Positions 8,808 to 17,354 of a DNA stretch of 64,000 bases are shown one piece after another. The stretch covers positions 1,736,001 through 1,800,000 of the forward strand of contig CAVTJK010000003.1 in NCBI GenBank assembly GCA_963734965.1, read 5' to 3'. The translations under genes were made by a program, and so were the position numbers. How positions within the stretch are numbered: position 1 is the stretch's first letter; every line of letters begins with the position of its first letter. A model generated the notes under the pieces. The model worked only from the letters and a program-made list of their open reading frames with translations. It did not search any database and was not told the origin of the DNA. The stretch is from UBA4742 sp963734965. GTDB taxonomy: Bacteria; Actinomycetota; Acidimicrobiia; Acidimicrobiales; Acidimicrobilacustridaceae.

Positions 8808-10709
8808 GTGGTGACGTCCAAGCCGAGTGCGCATCCCCTGGAGACGCTGACCGCGTCCGAGATCGAGGCGGCCGTCGCCATCGTGGCTTCGCGGTCGGAC
8901 ATGGACGAGGCCGCTCGCTTCGCCTACGTCGGTCTGGACGAGCCGACCAAGGACGAGCTCGCCGCCTGGACGAGGGGTGACGGGTGCCCGCGACGGGTGC
9001 GCCTGGTGATCGTGCCGGGCCCGGCCGCCGACGTGATCGAGGCCACGGTCGATCTGAGCCAGGCCGCGGTGACCACCTGGACCGAGGTGCCCGACGTCCG
9101 CCCCGCCCTGCTCTTCGAGGACTCGCTCAACGCCATCGTTGCCATCCGCGAGCATCCCGATTGGGTGGCCGCACTGGCTCGGCGAGGCATCGCCGATGTC
9201 GATCGCGTGCAGATCGACCCGTGGCCCGCCGGCAACTTCGGGCTGGCGCACGAGGACGATCGGCGCATCACGCGGTGCCTCGCCTACTACCGCGAGGCGC
9301 CGACGGACAACGGCTACGGACGCCCGATCGAAGGACTCCTCGCCTTCGTCGACATGGCGCGCGGCGAGGTGCTCGAGGTCGTCGACTACGGCGTGGTGCC
9401 GCTCCCGACGGACTCGGGCGCCTACCGGGCCGACGACATCGCTCCGCTGCGCACCGACCTGAAGACGCTCGACATCAGCCAGCCCGAGGGCGTCAGCTTC
9501 ACCGTCGAGGGCAACCTGATCGAGTGGCAGCGATGGTCGCTGCGCGTGTCGATGGACCCCTACGAAGGATTGGTGCTGCACACGATCGGCTACACCGACG
9601 GTGGACGGCTGCGTCCGATCCTGCACCGGGCGTCCATCAGCGAGATGGTCGTGCCGTATGGCCATCCGAGCCCGATGCACAACTGGAAGAACGCGTTCGA
9701 CGCGGGGGAGTGGGGGCTGGGCCGGATGGCCAACTCACTCACGATGGGCTGCGATTGCCTCGGCGAGATCCACTACTTCGATGCCGTGCTGGCCAAGGAG
9801 ACGGGCGACCCTTACGTCGTGGCCAACGCCATCTGCCTGCACGAGGAGGACTACGGGATCCTCTGGAAGCACGTCGACCTGCACGCGGGCACGACCGAGG
9901 TGCGTCGCTCTCGCCGCCTCGTCGTCAGCTCCATCGCCACGGTGGGCAACTACGAATACGGCTTCTACTGGTACTTCTACCTCGACGGCTCGATGCAGCT
10001 CGAGGTCAAGCTGACCGGGATCATGTCGACGATGGCCGTGGCCGACGGCGAGCGGCCCGCTCACGCGTCGATGGTCGCGCCCCAGCTGGCGGCTCCCTAT
10101 CACCAGCATCTGTTCAGCGCCCGGCTCGACTTCGACGTCGACGGACCCTGCAACACCGTCTACGAGGTCGACACCGGGCCGACGCCCCCTGGACCCGACA
10201 ACGAGCTGGGCAACGTCATCACGGCCGTGGTCACTCCGCTGCGCACCGAGCGCGAGGCGCAGCGTCTGGTCGACCCGGCCCGCAGCCGGGCCTGGAAGAT
10301 CGCCAACCCGGAGGTGCGCAACGCCGTCGGCGAACCGGTGGCCTACAAGCTGGTGCCCGCCGCCAGTCCGACCTTGCTGGCCGATCCCAGCTCGAGCGTG
10401 GCCCGGCGTGCCGGCTTCGCGACCCGCAACCTCTGGGTCACACCCTATGAACCGACCGAGCGCCGAGCCGCCGGTGACTATCCCAACCAACACGCCGGGG
10501 GCGACGGGTTGCCGGCGTGGACCGCGGCCGACCGCGACATCGTCGACACCGACGTCGTCGTCTGGCACACCTTCGGCGTCACCCACGTTCCCCGGCCCGA
10601 GGACTGGCCGGTCATGCCCGTCGAGTACACCGGCTTCCAGCTCCTCCCGGTCGGCTTCTTCGACCGGAACCCGGCGATCGATGTGGCCCCGACCGACCAC
10701 TGCTCCTAG
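8808..10709 (+). CDS. Copper-containing primary-amine oxidase (TPQ enzyme)
   Basis: A 633-residue enzyme that would oxidise primary amines to aldehydes, releasing ammonia and hydrogen peroxide. The topaquinone precursor is Tyr382 in VGNYEYGF. The catalytic-base Asp is residue 298 in NAFDAGEWG, two copper ligands form the HQH pair at residues 432 and 434, and the third is His593 in GVTHVPRPED. These positions almost coincide with those known for the Arthrobacter phenylethylamine oxidase (Asp298, TPQ382, His431/433/592), which supports the GTG start at 8808. No signal peptide is seen, so it is probably cytoplasmic. It overlaps the convergent hydrolase by four bases. Confidence 0.93.
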   Translation: MVTSKPSAHPLETLTASEIEAAVAIVASRSDMDEAARFAYVGLDEPTKDELAAWTRGDGCPRRVRLVIVPGPAADVIEATVDLSQAAVTTWTEVPDVRPALLFEDSLNAIVAIREHPDWVAALARRGIADVDRVQIDPWPAGNFGLAHEDDRRITRCLAYYREAPTDNGYGRPIEGLLAFVDMARGEVLEVVDYGVVPLPTDSGAYRADDIAPLRTDLKTLDISQPEGVSFTVEGNLIEWQRWSLRVSMDPYEGLVLHTIGYTDGGRLRPILHRASISEMVVPYGHPSPMHNWKNAFDAGEWGLGRMANSLTMGCDCLGEIHYFDAVLAKETGDPYVVANAICLHEEDYGILWKHVDLHAGTTEVRRSRRLVVSSIATVGNYEYGFYWYFYLDGSMQLEVKLTGIMSTMAVADGERPAHASMVAPQLAAPYHQHLFSARLDFDVDGPCNTVYEVDTGPTPPGPDNELGNVITAVVTPLRTEREAQRLVDPARSRAWKIANPEVRNAVGEPVAYKLVPAASPTLLADPSSSVARRAGFATRNLWVTPYEPTERRAAGDYPNQHAGGDGLPAWTAADRDIVDTDVVVWHTFGVTHVPRPEDWPVMPVEYTGFQLLPVGFFDRNPAIDVAPTDHCS

Positions 10710-12220
10710 TCCGGAACCGGGGCGGTGGCGGCCTGGGCCACGATCAGCTTCTGATCGGCGGGCAGCAGGAAGCCGGCCTTGACGGCGGCGGCCGCCGACG
10801 CGGTGACCTTCTGCAGGTAGTCCCGATGGGTGGGGTACAAGGCCGTCAGCGTCGCCGCATCGAAGGGCTTCGACCCACCGAACAGCGAGCAGATGATGCT
10901 GGCGTTCGCGTCGGCGACACCGGTCAACGTCGAGATGGGCACGTCGACGGCGGGTGTGCGCACCCCACCGATGGCGTTGCCTCGCCCGTCGCGAGCGATG
11001 GATCCGGCGGCGACGGCGAAGCGCTGGCCGGTGGCGGGTGGATGGCCGGTGGTGATCCAGGTGTTGAGCGACGCGAAGGCGGCTCGCATCAAGTAGCTCT
11101 CGGGCCCATCGTTCACGCGGCCGCACAGTGCCAGGAAGTCGGGCGCCACTTCGCCCGGCGACCACACGTGGCCCGACGCGATGCCGTAGTCGAGCGTGGT
11201 CTGGTCGACGTGTGAGGTCCCGGCCAGCTCCCACGTGCGGAGATGGGCGTCGTCATCCTGGCGGGCCGGGTAGAACCCGAGGCCGAAGAGGTCGGTCTCG
11301 GTCTCGATCTGCATGACCGGGTCGGTGCGATCGGAACGGAGGAAGAAGGTCTTGGGGACGTCGGTTGGCTTGCCATCCACCGATGCACCGCCCGAGCCGC
11401 GACTGTGGATCAGGTAGGCGTCGAACATCTTCGTGATCGGCGCCACCGCGTTCACGTAGGTGGCCATGCGACTGGCCGACTGCGATTCACCGTCGGCGAT
11501 GATCCTCTTCGGATGCAGCGATCCGAGCGGGTTGAGCCCCTTGGGCCGCCGGACGGCCTGGGCCGCCTGCGAGAAGATGTCGTAGGAGTAGTCGTCACCG
11601 GGATGGCTGAGGCTGGCGTAGCGCGTGGGGTTCTGGTCGACCAGGCCTTTGGGGTGATAGCCGGGGATGGGCAGGGCGGCGCCACCCGTCACGCCGACCT
11701 TCTGGGCGGTGACGCCCACATAGGCGTAGCCCTGGCTCATCAGCAGGGGATACGCGAACCCGAAGTCCGGGTCGGTGTCGCGACCGGAGGTGACGTTCAA
11801 CCACTCGACGACGACGGTGCCGTTGAACTTGGTCGGATCTTTCGGGGTGCGCACGATGATGCGGGTCTTGTAGGCCGCGGTGGTCGAGGGCGCGGCGGTC
11901 CACTGGCCGTCCGCACCCCAGGTTCCCACGGGCTGGTAAGCGGTGGCCCGACCGGAGACGAAGTACTCGCGCTCGTCGTACCCATATCTCTGGGCCAGCC
12001 CGGCCGGCATGGCGTTGGCGGGCACGTCCGGGTGCCCGCCCGTGACCGGGCCCGAGACGAGAGGCTGGGCGACGGTCCGCCCTCGCGAGCTACCGGCCGA
12101 TGGTCGCAGGATGGGATTCGCGGCCCGAGTCGCCGACGACGAGCTGCAGGCGGCGGCTACGAGCAGGACTCCGACGACGACCGCGAGCCGCGTGCGCAGG
12201 AACAGGGGTCGGCGGGGCAT
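10706..12220 (-). CDS. Exported lipoprotein with alpha/beta-hydrolase domain
   Basis: A 504-residue protein with a signal peptide ending in VAAAC and a Ser-rich linker. The body belongs to the large alpha/beta-hydrolase-domain family found in actinobacterial and proteobacterial secreted proteins: VVVEWLNVTSG, YAYVGVTAQ, and a nucleophile-elbow segment DGESQSAS, in which Ser in ESQS is the likely nucleophile. A conserved WELAGTSHVD segment near residue 350 probably supplies the catalytic His. The substrate is unknown. ATG at 12220 immediately precedes a positively charged signal peptide. The 3' end overlaps the amine oxidase stop by four bases. Confidence 0.82.
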   Translation of the reverse strand: MPRRPLFLRTRLAVVVGVLLVAAACSSSSATRAANPILRPSAGSSRGRTVAQPLVSGPVTGGHPDVPANAMPAGLAQRYGYDEREYFVSGRATAYQPVGTWGADGQWTAAPSTTAAYKTRIIVRTPKDPTKFNGTVVVEWLNVTSGRDTDPDFGFAYPLLMSQGYAYVGVTAQKVGVTGGAALPIPGYHPKGLVDQNPTRYASLSHPGDDYSYDIFSQAAQAVRRPKGLNPLGSLHPKRIIADGESQSASRMATYVNAVAPITKMFDAYLIHSRGSGGASVDGKPTDVPKTFFLRSDRTDPVMQIETETDLFGLGFYPARQDDDAHLRTWELAGTSHVDQTTLDYGIASGHVWSPGEVAPDFLALCGRVNDGPESYLMRAAFASLNTWITTGHPPATGQRFAVAAGSIARDGRGNAIGGVRTPAVDVPISTLTGVADANASIICSLFGGSKPFDAATLTALYPTHRDYLQKVTASAAAAVKAGFLLPADQKLIVAQAATAPVPD

Positions 12221-12236
12221 CGTCGATCGCTCGCGC

Positions 12237-13021
12237 TCAGAGTCGGCCGGCGACGAGGGCCGCCATGCGGCGGTTGAGCGATCGGGGAAGCACGCTGGCC
12301 AGCGAGGCGGTAACTCGATTGGGTAGCCCGGTGACGCGTACAGCTCGCGCCTTGGCTGCGGCCTCGAGTGCCTCGGCCACGACCTCGTCGGCGTCCTGCC
12401 AGAGGAAGGCGGGGAGGTCGTCGGCGGTGGCCCCCGCCACGTCGCCGAACTCGGTGCGGGTCGCGCCGGGACACACGACGGTCACGACCACGCCGGTGGT
12501 GCGGAGCTCCTCGTGCAGCGCCTCGCTGAAGCTGGTCACGAAGGCCTTGCTGGCGGAGTAGACGGCGAAGCGGGGGCCGGGGCGAGCCCCCCCAGGGACG
12601 ACACGTTCAGGATCCAACCACGACGCCGGGCGCGCATGGGTCCGAGGGCGGCGTGGCTCAACTCGACCACCGCTTCGATGTTGACGTCGAGGATCTGGCG
12701 GTAGCGGTCGAGGTCACCGTCGGCGAAGGGGCCGGCCGAGCCGAGTCCGGCGCAGTTGACCAGCAGGTCGATGGGTCGATCGACCGCGGCCAGCCGCTCG
12801 GCCACCTCTTCGCGACCGGCGGGGGTGGCCAGGTCGGCACTCAGCACGTCGACGGGCGCCGCCGTCTGCCCTCCTATCTCGGCGGCCAGCTCGTCCAGGC
12901 GGTCGGCCCGCCGAGCCACCAGCACGAGGCTCACATCGGCGGCGGCGAGTTGCAGTGCGAAGGCCCGGCCGATCCCGCTCGACGCGCCGGTCACCAGCGC
13001 TGAGGACCACGGGTCTGCCAC
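12237..13021 (-). pseudogene. Short-chain dehydrogenase with one frameshift
   Basis: An SDR split over two frames. The N-terminal part (13021 down to about 12595) has TGASSGIG, VNCAGLGS and the active-site Ser strand LNVSSLGG. The C-terminal part (about 12590 down to 12237) begins with YSASKAF, the catalytic Tyr/Lys motif, and runs to a normal end. The break lies at a run of seven C at 12587-12593 on the plus strand; adding one base there restores a protein of about 261 residues. A missed homopolymer base or a recent mutation would look the same. The gene starts just upstream of the DUF222 locus and ends 17 bases before the hydrolase start. Confidence 0.8.
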
Positions 13022-13143
13022 GGCGTCGGAGGCTAGCGCCGTGTCACGGCGGCCGCGAACGCTTGCGATCAGGTCGACGTTGGCAAAGATTACAGTGTAT
13101 TTAGGTTGTTGTGGGGTGTTCGACGCTGGCTAGAGTCGAACAC

Positions 13144-14477
13144 ATGTTCGATCTAGTCGACCTCGAGGATCGGTGCCAGAAGGCGGCGCTGGAGGACTGA
13201 CCTTCGTGTCCGACGACGAGTTGTGCTGGGCGGTGACGAGTTGGTGGCTCGGGCTCGGGCCGGTCTGGATGCGGCCGAGGCCCACGCCCTGGCGGAGCTC
13301 GAGTCTCGGGGGGTGTGTGATCGGGATTTCGGGGTGGGGACCGCATCGTGGGTGGCGGCCGAGACTCACGGGTCGCGCGTGCGGCGTGTCGGTCGCGGGT
13401 GCGGCTGGGGACCCGGCTGCGCAAGCTGTCGGTCGGTCGATCGGGCGTTGTCGGAGGGCCGGATCGGTGTCGAGCACGCCCGGGCTCTGGGTGACGCGGT
13501 GGCCAATCCTCGGGTCGGGGACCTGATCGCCGGATCTGGAAGCCGAGTTGGTGGAGGCGGCGCAGCACTGCCCGTTCGAGATCTGGAAACGAGACCTGAC
13601 CGTGTTGGTCGAACTGTTGGACCAGGACGGGGGCTATGACCCGAACCAGGACCTGGCCGCCAACACGTTGCACGCCAGCCTGGTCGGCGACGCCCGGCTC
13701 GTGATCTCCGGTGAGCTGGTGGGTGAGAACGCCCTGGTCGTGGCCCAAGCCCTCAACCTCAAGGCTGACGAACTGGCCCGCCGGTACCGCCACGACCACA
13801 ACCAGACCGACGACGTCGACATGCCCGCCCGTTCAACGCTGCTCGCCCTGGCGTTGGCCGAACTGTGCCGGGCCGGACTGGCCACCGACCTCGCCACCAC
13901 CCGAGCCCCCCACCCCGACGTCACCCTGGTCATCCGCACCGAAGGCACGCCGACCGAACTCGATCAAGGCGACGAGCCGGACAGCGCCACGAGGACGCCG
14001 ACGGCGATGCCACGACCTGCCGGACTGGTTCGGTCGCGACGACGATCGGCCCGGGTTGTTCACCGTCGACGGGGATCGGCTCACCACCCTCGAGCGCTAC
14101 CAGCACCTGCTGTGCGACGCCGGCGTCACCGCGCTCATCGTCGACTCCCTCGGCGTGCCGTTGGACCTGGGCCAGACCGTGCGGCTGGCCACCCCGGCCC
14201 AGCGCCGGGCCCTGGCCATACGCGACGGCGGCTGCGTGTTCCCCGGCTGTGACGCCCCGTGTCATGGTGCGACGCCCACCACGTCGACTGGTACGAACAC
14301 GGCGGCCCCACCGACATCGCCAACCTCGCCCTGCTGTGCCGCCGCCACCACGGCGTCACCCACCGCCACGGCTGGACCATGACCACCACCCCCGACCAAC
14401 ACTTCACCTGGACCACCCCCACCGGCCACGTGCTCCACAGCCAACGCCACCTCGGCCGACCCCCACCGAAACGCTGA
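13144..14477 (+). pseudogene. DUF222/HNH endonuclease (13E12-type) with about seven frameshifts
   Basis: Remains of a roughly 440-residue protein of the DUF222-HNH family, abundant in Actinobacteria and linked to the 13E12 repeat. Recognisable pieces in order are MFDLVDLEDR at 13144, LTFVSDDEL, GLDAAEAHALAELESRG, RLGTRLRKLS, VDRALSEGRI, VEAAQHCPFEIWKRD, LPDWFGRDDD, RDGGCVFPGC, then the HNH core CDAHHVDW with LALLCRRHH near 14330. They lie in changing frames with shifts near 13190, 13220, 13378, 13430, 13535, 14010 and 14265, both insertions and deletions. An in-frame stop lies at 13198-13200. The HNH residues themselves are intact, so the damage is either recent or artefactual. Confidence 0.78.
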
Positions 14478-14547
14478 GCGATGAGTTCCATCGTCATGCC
14501 GGGTCGGATAGGTGTCAGAGATCGTTCCGAACCCATAGGAGCAGGTG

Positions 14548-15057
14548 ATGTCCGACCGCGAACCGATCGTCGAGCTGTGCGAGGAATACAGCGGACCGGG
14601 CGGCGCCGCGCCTGCGTGGGCCGATGTGGTCGAGGTGCTGACCACATCGGAGATGTTCTGGTTGTCGACCGTTCGGGGCAATGGACGGCCGCACGTCACG
14701 CCGCTGCCCGCGATCTGGCTGGACGGGGCGCTGCACGTCTGCACGGGATCCGCCGAGCAGAAGGCGAAGAACCTGACGTTCGAGCCTCGGTGCATCCTCA
14801 CGACGGGCACGAGCGACCTGCGGTCCGGGCTCGACGTCGTCGTCGAGGGTGAGGCCCGGCGGGTGACCGATCGAGGGACGCTCGAGCACCTCGCCGCGTT
14901 GTGGAAGTCGAAGCTCGACTGGGACTTCGAGATCGGCGACGAGGGGTTTCGCGATGCCGATGGTCGAAGCGGTCTGGTCTTCGGGGTGTCGCCGACGAAG
15001 GTCCTGGCCTTCGCCAAGGAGCCGTACAGCCAGACGCGCTACCGGTTCGCGGCCTAG
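14548..15057 (+). CDS. Pyridoxamine-5'-phosphate-oxidase-fold protein (flavin or F420 type)
   Basis: A 169-residue split-barrel protein. FWLSTVRGNGRPHVTPLPAIW (a family-defining strand pair, key residues Arg, Gly, Pro-His) opens the barrel, and KAKNLTFEPRCILTTG forms the cofactor-phosphate contact. Proteins of this kind use FMN, F420 or biliverdin-like ligands; the sequence alone does not decide. Many actinobacterial relatives are F420-linked. An AGGAG ribosome-binding site ends about 6 bases before the ATG at 14548, which is preferred over the GTG three bases earlier. It converges on and overlaps by four bases the methyltransferase at 15054. Confidence 0.82.
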   Translation: MSDREPIVELCEEYSGPGGAAPAWADVVEVLTTSEMFWLSTVRGNGRPHVTPLPAIWLDGALHVCTGSAEQKAKNLTFEPRCILTTGTSDLRSGLDVVVEGEARRVTDRGTLEHLAALWKSKLDWDFEIGDEGFRDADGRSGLVFGVSPTKVLAFAKEPYSQTRYRFAA

Positions 15058-15695
15058 CCGGGCGCGCGGCCGGCGAGCACGGCCATGCCCCGCCAACGCC
15101 AGATGCAGTCGACCTGGGTGAGGCCGGCGGCGCGCATCCACGACGCCTGATCCTCGACGGCGGCGAGACGGTCCTCGGGGTCGTCCGCGGTGCGGCCGAT
15201 GGCGGTGAGGAACTCGGCGTGCAACTCGGGGGTGGCGGAGGTGACGATCTCGAGGTTGGCGAACAGCCCGCCCGGTTCGAGCTGGGCCGCGACCTCGGCG
15301 AACAGCGCCTGCTTGCGATCGTCTTCGAGATGGTGGATGGCGAAGCCCGAGACGATGCAATCGAAGCTCCCGAGCGCGGTGATGGGGTCGGCGAGATCCC
15401 AGCGCCGGATGTCGACCCGCTCGTCGTCGCCGAAGCGGGCATGGGCGCGTTCGAGCATCGGCGGCGACAGGTCGACGGCCACGACGGTCTCGGTCGAGGG
15501 CCGGGCGTCGAGGACCAAAGCGGCCAGTCGCCCGTCGCCACAACCCAGGTCGAGGACCGATGTCGGGGCGGGCGGGAGCAGCTCGGCCATCACGGCCTCG
15601 CCGGCCAGCCGGGGCGGCAACCGATCGAGTCGGTCGAGGTACCAGCCGACCTGGGTGGGATCGTCCCACCCGGCGGTGGGGGTGGCTCCGGCCAT
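15054..15695 (-). CDS. Class I SAM-dependent methyltransferase
   Basis: A 213-residue methyltransferase. SAM-binding motif I is VLDLGCGDGRLA near residue 48, the acidic end of strand 2 is VAVDLSPPML, and the post-motif region FDCIVSGFAIHHLEDD is typical of small-molecule methyltransferases of the UbiE/Methyltransf_25 type. ATG at 15695 directly precedes the folded domain; the longer frame upstream is Arg-rich and lies over the divergent gene. The 63-base gap to the GTG of the 2-hydroxyacid dehydrogenase contains paired ATACAAGT repeats. Substrate unknown. Confidence 0.87.
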   Translation of the reverse strand: MAGATPTAGWDDPTQVGWYLDRLDRLPPRLAGEAVMAELLPPAPTSVLDLGCGDGRLAALVLDARPSTETVVAVDLSPPMLERAHARFGDDERVDIRRWDLADPITALGSFDCIVSGFAIHHLEDDRKQALFAEVAAQLEPGGLFANLEIVTSATPELHAEFLTAIGRTADDPEDRLAAVEDQASWMRAAGLTQVDCIWRWRGMAVLAGRAPG

Positions 15696-15734
15696 GGACC
15701 ATGGTCGCGCGCCGCCCGACCCCTCGACGGGACA

Positions 15735-15753
15735 ATACAAGTCTGATACAAGT
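15735..15753 (+). promoter_or_regulatory. Paired ATACAAGT direct repeats, candidate operator
   Basis: ATACAAGT occurs at 15735-15742 and again at 15746-15753, one helical turn apart, inside the 63-base region between two divergent genes and just before the GTG at 15759. Two same-face half-sites one turn apart are typical of a dimeric activator or repressor site. The regulator is unknown. Confidence 0.4.
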
Positions 15754-15758
15754 GTGGT

Positions 15759-16730
15759 GTGAAGGTCACCGTGCTGGACGACTACGTCGACACCCTGCGC
15801 ACCCTTCAGTGCTTCGCCCTCCTGTCGGATCACGACGTGACCGTGTGGACGGATCACACCCAGGACGAAGACGTCCTGGCCGAGCGCCTGCGCGACACCG
15901 AGGTCCTGGTGCTGATCCGCGAGCGCACCCAGATCCGAGCCCCCCTGCTCGAACGGCTCGGCCGGCTGCGCCTCATCAGCCAGCGCAGTGCCTATCCCCA
16001 CATCGACATCGATGCGTGCACGCGACTGGGCATCGTCGTCTCGTCCGATCTGCATGCCGGGTCGCCGTCCTACGCCACCGCCGAGCTCACCTGGGGACTC
16101 GTGCTGGCGGCCATGCGCCAGATCCCCCAGCAGATGGCCTCGCTCCAGGCCGGCGGGTGGCAGACCGCGGTGGGCGAGAGCCTGCGGTCCAAGACGCTCG
16201 GCATCTTCGGGTACGGCCGCATCGGCCAGGTCATCGCCACCTACGGCCGCGCCTTCGCCATGCCGGTGCTGGTGTGGGGCCGACCGGCGTCGCTCGAGCG
16301 AGCCCGAGCCGACGGCTACGAGGTGGCGGATTCGAAGGCGAGCTTCTTCGAGAGGTGCAACGTGTTGTCGCTGCACATGCGCCTGGTCGACGCAACCAGG
16401 GGGATCGTCACCGCCGACGATCTGGCCCGCATGAGGTCGACGGCGTTGTTGGTCAACACCAGTCGGGCCGGTCTGATCGAGCCAGGCGCGCTGGTCGCCG
16501 CGCTACGAGCTGGTCGACCTGGTCAGGCCGCCGTCGACGTCTACGAGACTGAGCCGCTGCTCGACCCCGCCGATCCGTTGCTGACCCTCGACAACGTCGT
16601 CTGCACTCCTCACCTGGGGTACGTGACGCGCGACGAGTGGGAGCTCCAGTTCACGAGCGTCTTCGAGCAGATCAACGCCTTTGCCGCCGGTACGCCCACC
16701 AATGTCGTCAATCCGGACGCCGTGCGGTGA
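15759..16730 (+). CDS. D-isomer-specific 2-hydroxyacid dehydrogenase
   Basis: A 323-residue NAD-dependent dehydrogenase of the phosphoglycerate-dehydrogenase-like family. The Rossmann motif GIFGYGRIGQ is near residue 150. The catalytic Arg is in VNTSRAGLI, the Glu of the relay is in DVYETEPL, and the acid His is in TPHLGY near residue 290. Residues 45-105 form the split substrate domain, including RSAYPHIDIDACT, typical of phosphoglycerate-dehydrogenase homologues with unassigned substrates. It starts with GTG. The 3' end overlaps the convergent methyltransferase by 23 bases. Confidence 0.9.
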   Translation: MKVTVLDDYVDTLRTLQCFALLSDHDVTVWTDHTQDEDVLAERLRDTEVLVLIRERTQIRAPLLERLGRLRLISQRSAYPHIDIDACTRLGIVVSSDLHAGSPSYATAELTWGLVLAAMRQIPQQMASLQAGGWQTAVGESLRSKTLGIFGYGRIGQVIATYGRAFAMPVLVWGRPASLERARADGYEVADSKASFFERCNVLSLHMRLVDATRGIVTADDLARMRSTALLVNTSRAGLIEPGALVAALRAGRPGQAAVDVYETEPLLDPADPLLTLDNVVCTPHLGYVTRDEWELQFTSVFEQINAFAAGTPTNVVNPDAVR

Positions 16731-17340
16731 AGCCGGGCTTGAGCGCCTCGACGTAGAGCCGCGTCGTCCGTTCGCCCTCGTAGTGCTCCCGCCGCTCGGC
16801 CAGGGCGACGTCGAACCCCGCCTGTTCGCAGGCGGCGCTCAGCTCGTCGAGCTCGAAGAGCGTGGCGACGAACGGCACCTGGTGGCCGACGAACTCGTCG
16901 AGTGTGACTTCGCCGCTTCCTTCGTGGACCGACAGGAGCACGCGACCGCCGGTGCCGAGCACCCGATTGAACTCGCCCAACACGGCCGCGACCTCCTCGC
17001 GTCGCAGGTGGATCAGCGAATAGAAGGCGACCACCCCGCCGATGCGGCCCGACCCGATCGGAAGGGCGCGCATGTCGGCGACCGCCGCACCGGACAGACG
17101 CCGCGCCGCCAGCTTCGCCATCTCCCCGCTGAGATCCAGCCCGTACGTGCGGCGGTCCTTCAGGTACGCGCCGATGTGACCCGGTCCACAGCCCACGTCG
17201 AGGACAGGGTCGCCCACCGAGGCGCCGAAGGCATCGAGGAGCTCACGGTCCCGCGGCTTGCGGTCGAGCTCGTCGTGGAAGCGCGCCTCGTAGCTCTCCG
17301 AGACGGTGTCGTAGGTCCCGCGCAGGAACTCCCAGGCCAC
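16708..17340 (-). CDS. SAM-dependent methyltransferase
   Basis: A 210-residue class I methyltransferase starting with GTG at 17340. It has an N-terminal YDTVSESYEARF segment common in UbiE-like enzymes, the motif I core VLDVGCGPGHIG, YGLDLSGEM as motif II, and FYSLIHLRREE after it. The C-terminal part (GQ-like loop, then LAERREHYEGERTTRLYVEAL) is typical of small cytoplasmic methyltransferases with unknown acceptors. It lies 14 bases downstream of the amidohydrolase stop region but is transcribed in the same direction from its own start, so an operon with 17355-18569 is likely. Confidence 0.86.
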   Translation of the reverse strand: MAWEFLRGTYDTVSESYEARFHDELDRKPRDRELLDAFGASVGDPVLDVGCGPGHIGAYLKDRRTYGLDLSGEMAKLAARRLSGAAVADMRALPIGSGRIGGVVAFYSLIHLRREEVAAVLGEFNRVLGTGGRVLLSVHEGSGEVTLDEFVGHQVPFVATLFELDELSAACEQAGFDVALAERREHYEGERTTRLYVEALKPGFTARRPD

Positions 17341-17354
17341 GTCGCCAGTGTGGC

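Noticed and set aside
13144..14477. Group II intron or transposon, because of the HNH domain
   Set aside because: No reverse transcriptase, transposase or terminal repeats; the DUF222 part identifies the 13E12-type family.
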